Below, piece after piece: positions 6,719 to 7,206 of a DNA stretch of 7,206 nt. Under the pieces are notes generated by a model, which made no database searches, was not told the DNA's origin, and saw nothing but the letters and a program-made list of their open reading frames with translations. A program made the position numbers and the translations under genes. Source of the stretch: Nostoc cf. edaphicum LEGE 07299 (GTDB lineage: Bacteria; Cyanobacteriota; Cyanobacteriia; Cyanobacteriales; Nostocaceae); assembly GCF_015207245.1 (NCBI RefSeq), contig NZ_JADEXF010000160.1, forward strand, positions 1-7,206, written 5' to 3'. Within the stretch, counting starts at the first letter, position 1, and every line of letters begins with the position of its first letter.

Positions 6719-6744
6719 GGGGAGATGAAGAATATTTCATCCCC
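6719..6744 (+). terminator. Hairpin after pilT, weak terminator or processing site
   Basis: GGGG (6719-6722) plus ATGAA (6725-6729) pairs with TTCATCCCC (6736-6744): 9 bp with a 2-nt bulge and a 6-nt loop. An alternative register uses GGGGAT at 6712-6717 against ATCCCC (6739-6744). The downstream DNA is T-rich but interrupted (TTGAGTATTTTGA), so full intrinsic termination is unlikely. It lies between pilT and pilC and could reduce or uncouple pilC expression. Confidence 0.4.
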
Positions 6745-6750
6745 TTGAGT

Positions 6751-6771
6751 ATTTTGAATTTTGAATTTTGA
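6751..6771. repeat. Three perfect ATTTTGA heptads before pilC
   Basis: ATTTTGA occurs three times in phase (6751-6757, 6758-6764, 6765-6771), followed by a degenerate ATTTATT that runs up to the pilC ATG. This is a short STRR-type array. The array ends 8 nt before the start codon, so it occupies the whole ribosome-binding region of pilC and leaves no Shine-Dalgarno sequence. Confidence 0.85.
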
Positions 6772-6779
6772 ATTTATTT

Positions 6780-7206
6780 ATGCCAAACTTCGTTGCCCGT
6801 GTTCGGGATTCGCAAGGAAAATCTCGAACAGAAAAAATTGTTGCTGAATCCTTGGTACAAGCTCGTACTAATCTCAGAGATCAAGGTTTTGTAATCCAAG
6901 AACTCAAGCAATCTCAGGGATTTCAGCCAGATGTTGCCTTCAAAAATTTCCAGAATTCCTTAGTTAAGGTTTCTGTGAAAGATAAAGCCGTTTTTTCGCG
7001 TCAATTTGCCGTTTTGATGAATGCGGGAGTTGCGATCGTTAGAAGTCTGGGGGTGCTTTCCGAACAGTGTAGTAATACTAAATTGAAACAAGCTCTTGTA
7101 GACATTAGCACCGATGTTCAAAGCGGAATGAATCTTTCAGAGGCAATGCGGAAGCATCCTGACTGTTTTGATGGATTATATGTGAGTATGATTCAAGCTG
7201 GCGAAG
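6780..7206 (+). CDS. pilC: Type IV pilus inner-membrane platform protein PilC (5' part)
   Basis: Cut by the right edge: 142 complete codons are present of a protein that is normally about 400 aa. PilC (GspF family) is the polytopic inner-membrane protein on which PilB and PilT act to insert or remove pilins. The N-terminus MPNFVARVRDSQGK is followed by a helical segment and then the start of the first T2SSF domain, visible as FSRQFAVLMNAGVAIVRSLG (72-91) and continuing through SGMNLSEAM (115-123) to VSMIQAGE (135-142). The first transmembrane segment expected in the family lies beyond the window. The start at 6780 is supported by the family-like N-terminus, although the upstream region is repeat-derived and has no Shine-Dalgarno sequence. 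The frame is intact to the edge. Confidence 0.93.
   Translation, partial: MPNFVARVRDSQGKSRTEKIVAESLVQARTNLRDQGFVIQELKQSQGFQPDVAFKNFQNSLVKVSVKDKAVFSRQFAVLMNAGVAIVRSLGVLSEQCSNTKLKQALVDISTDVQSGMNLSEAMRKHPDCFDGLYVSMIQAGE

Overview
The window is ordinary chromosomal DNA from a cyanobacterium, most likely a filamentous, heterocyst-forming type (Nostocales). Three things point there. Six copies of the HIP1 palindrome GCGATCGC occur in 7.2 kb. Gaps between genes carry in-phase 7-bp repeat arrays of the STRR kind described from heterocystous cyanobacteria. The gene content and order, grpE-dnaK facing away from pilB-pilT-pilC, match what I recall around the pilB1 locus of Synechocystis 6803. The genus cannot be fixed from sequence alone.

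Left block, minus strand (5-2936): grpE (2190-2936) lies upstream of dnaK (5-1963), with 226 bp between them. Together they encode an Hsp70 chaperone and its nucleotide-exchange factor. The dnaK product looks like the DnaK1-type paralogue. A J-protein gene could follow beyond the left edge but is not visible.

Centre (2937-3456): a 520-bp divergent intergenic region. It has no convincing gene but is rich in structure: a dyad near 3098-3142, an abutting tandem duplication of a 62-bp unit (3251-3374) built from ACTCAGC-like heptads, an inverted partner of those heptads at 3215-3226, and a strong inverted repeat (3408-3443) just before pilB.

Right block, plus strand (3457-7206): pilB (extension ATPase), pilT (retraction ATPase) and the first 142 codons of pilC (inner-membrane platform protein), all co-directional. 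This is the motor module of the type IV pilus, used in cyanobacteria for motility, phototaxis or hormogonium gliding, and DNA uptake. PilB powers pilin polymerisation and PilT depolymerisation, both acting at the PilC platform. The gaps between these genes (113 and 75 bp) each hold a different heptad array, so the intergenic DNA has been reshaped by repeats while the genes are intact.

I see no mobile element, CRISPR array, RNA gene or new defence-type system. The points most worth a second look are the extra C-terminal zinc-ribbon-like module of PilB, the degenerate c-di-GMP-type N-terminal domain of PilB, and the repeat-derived hairpins next to the pil start sites.
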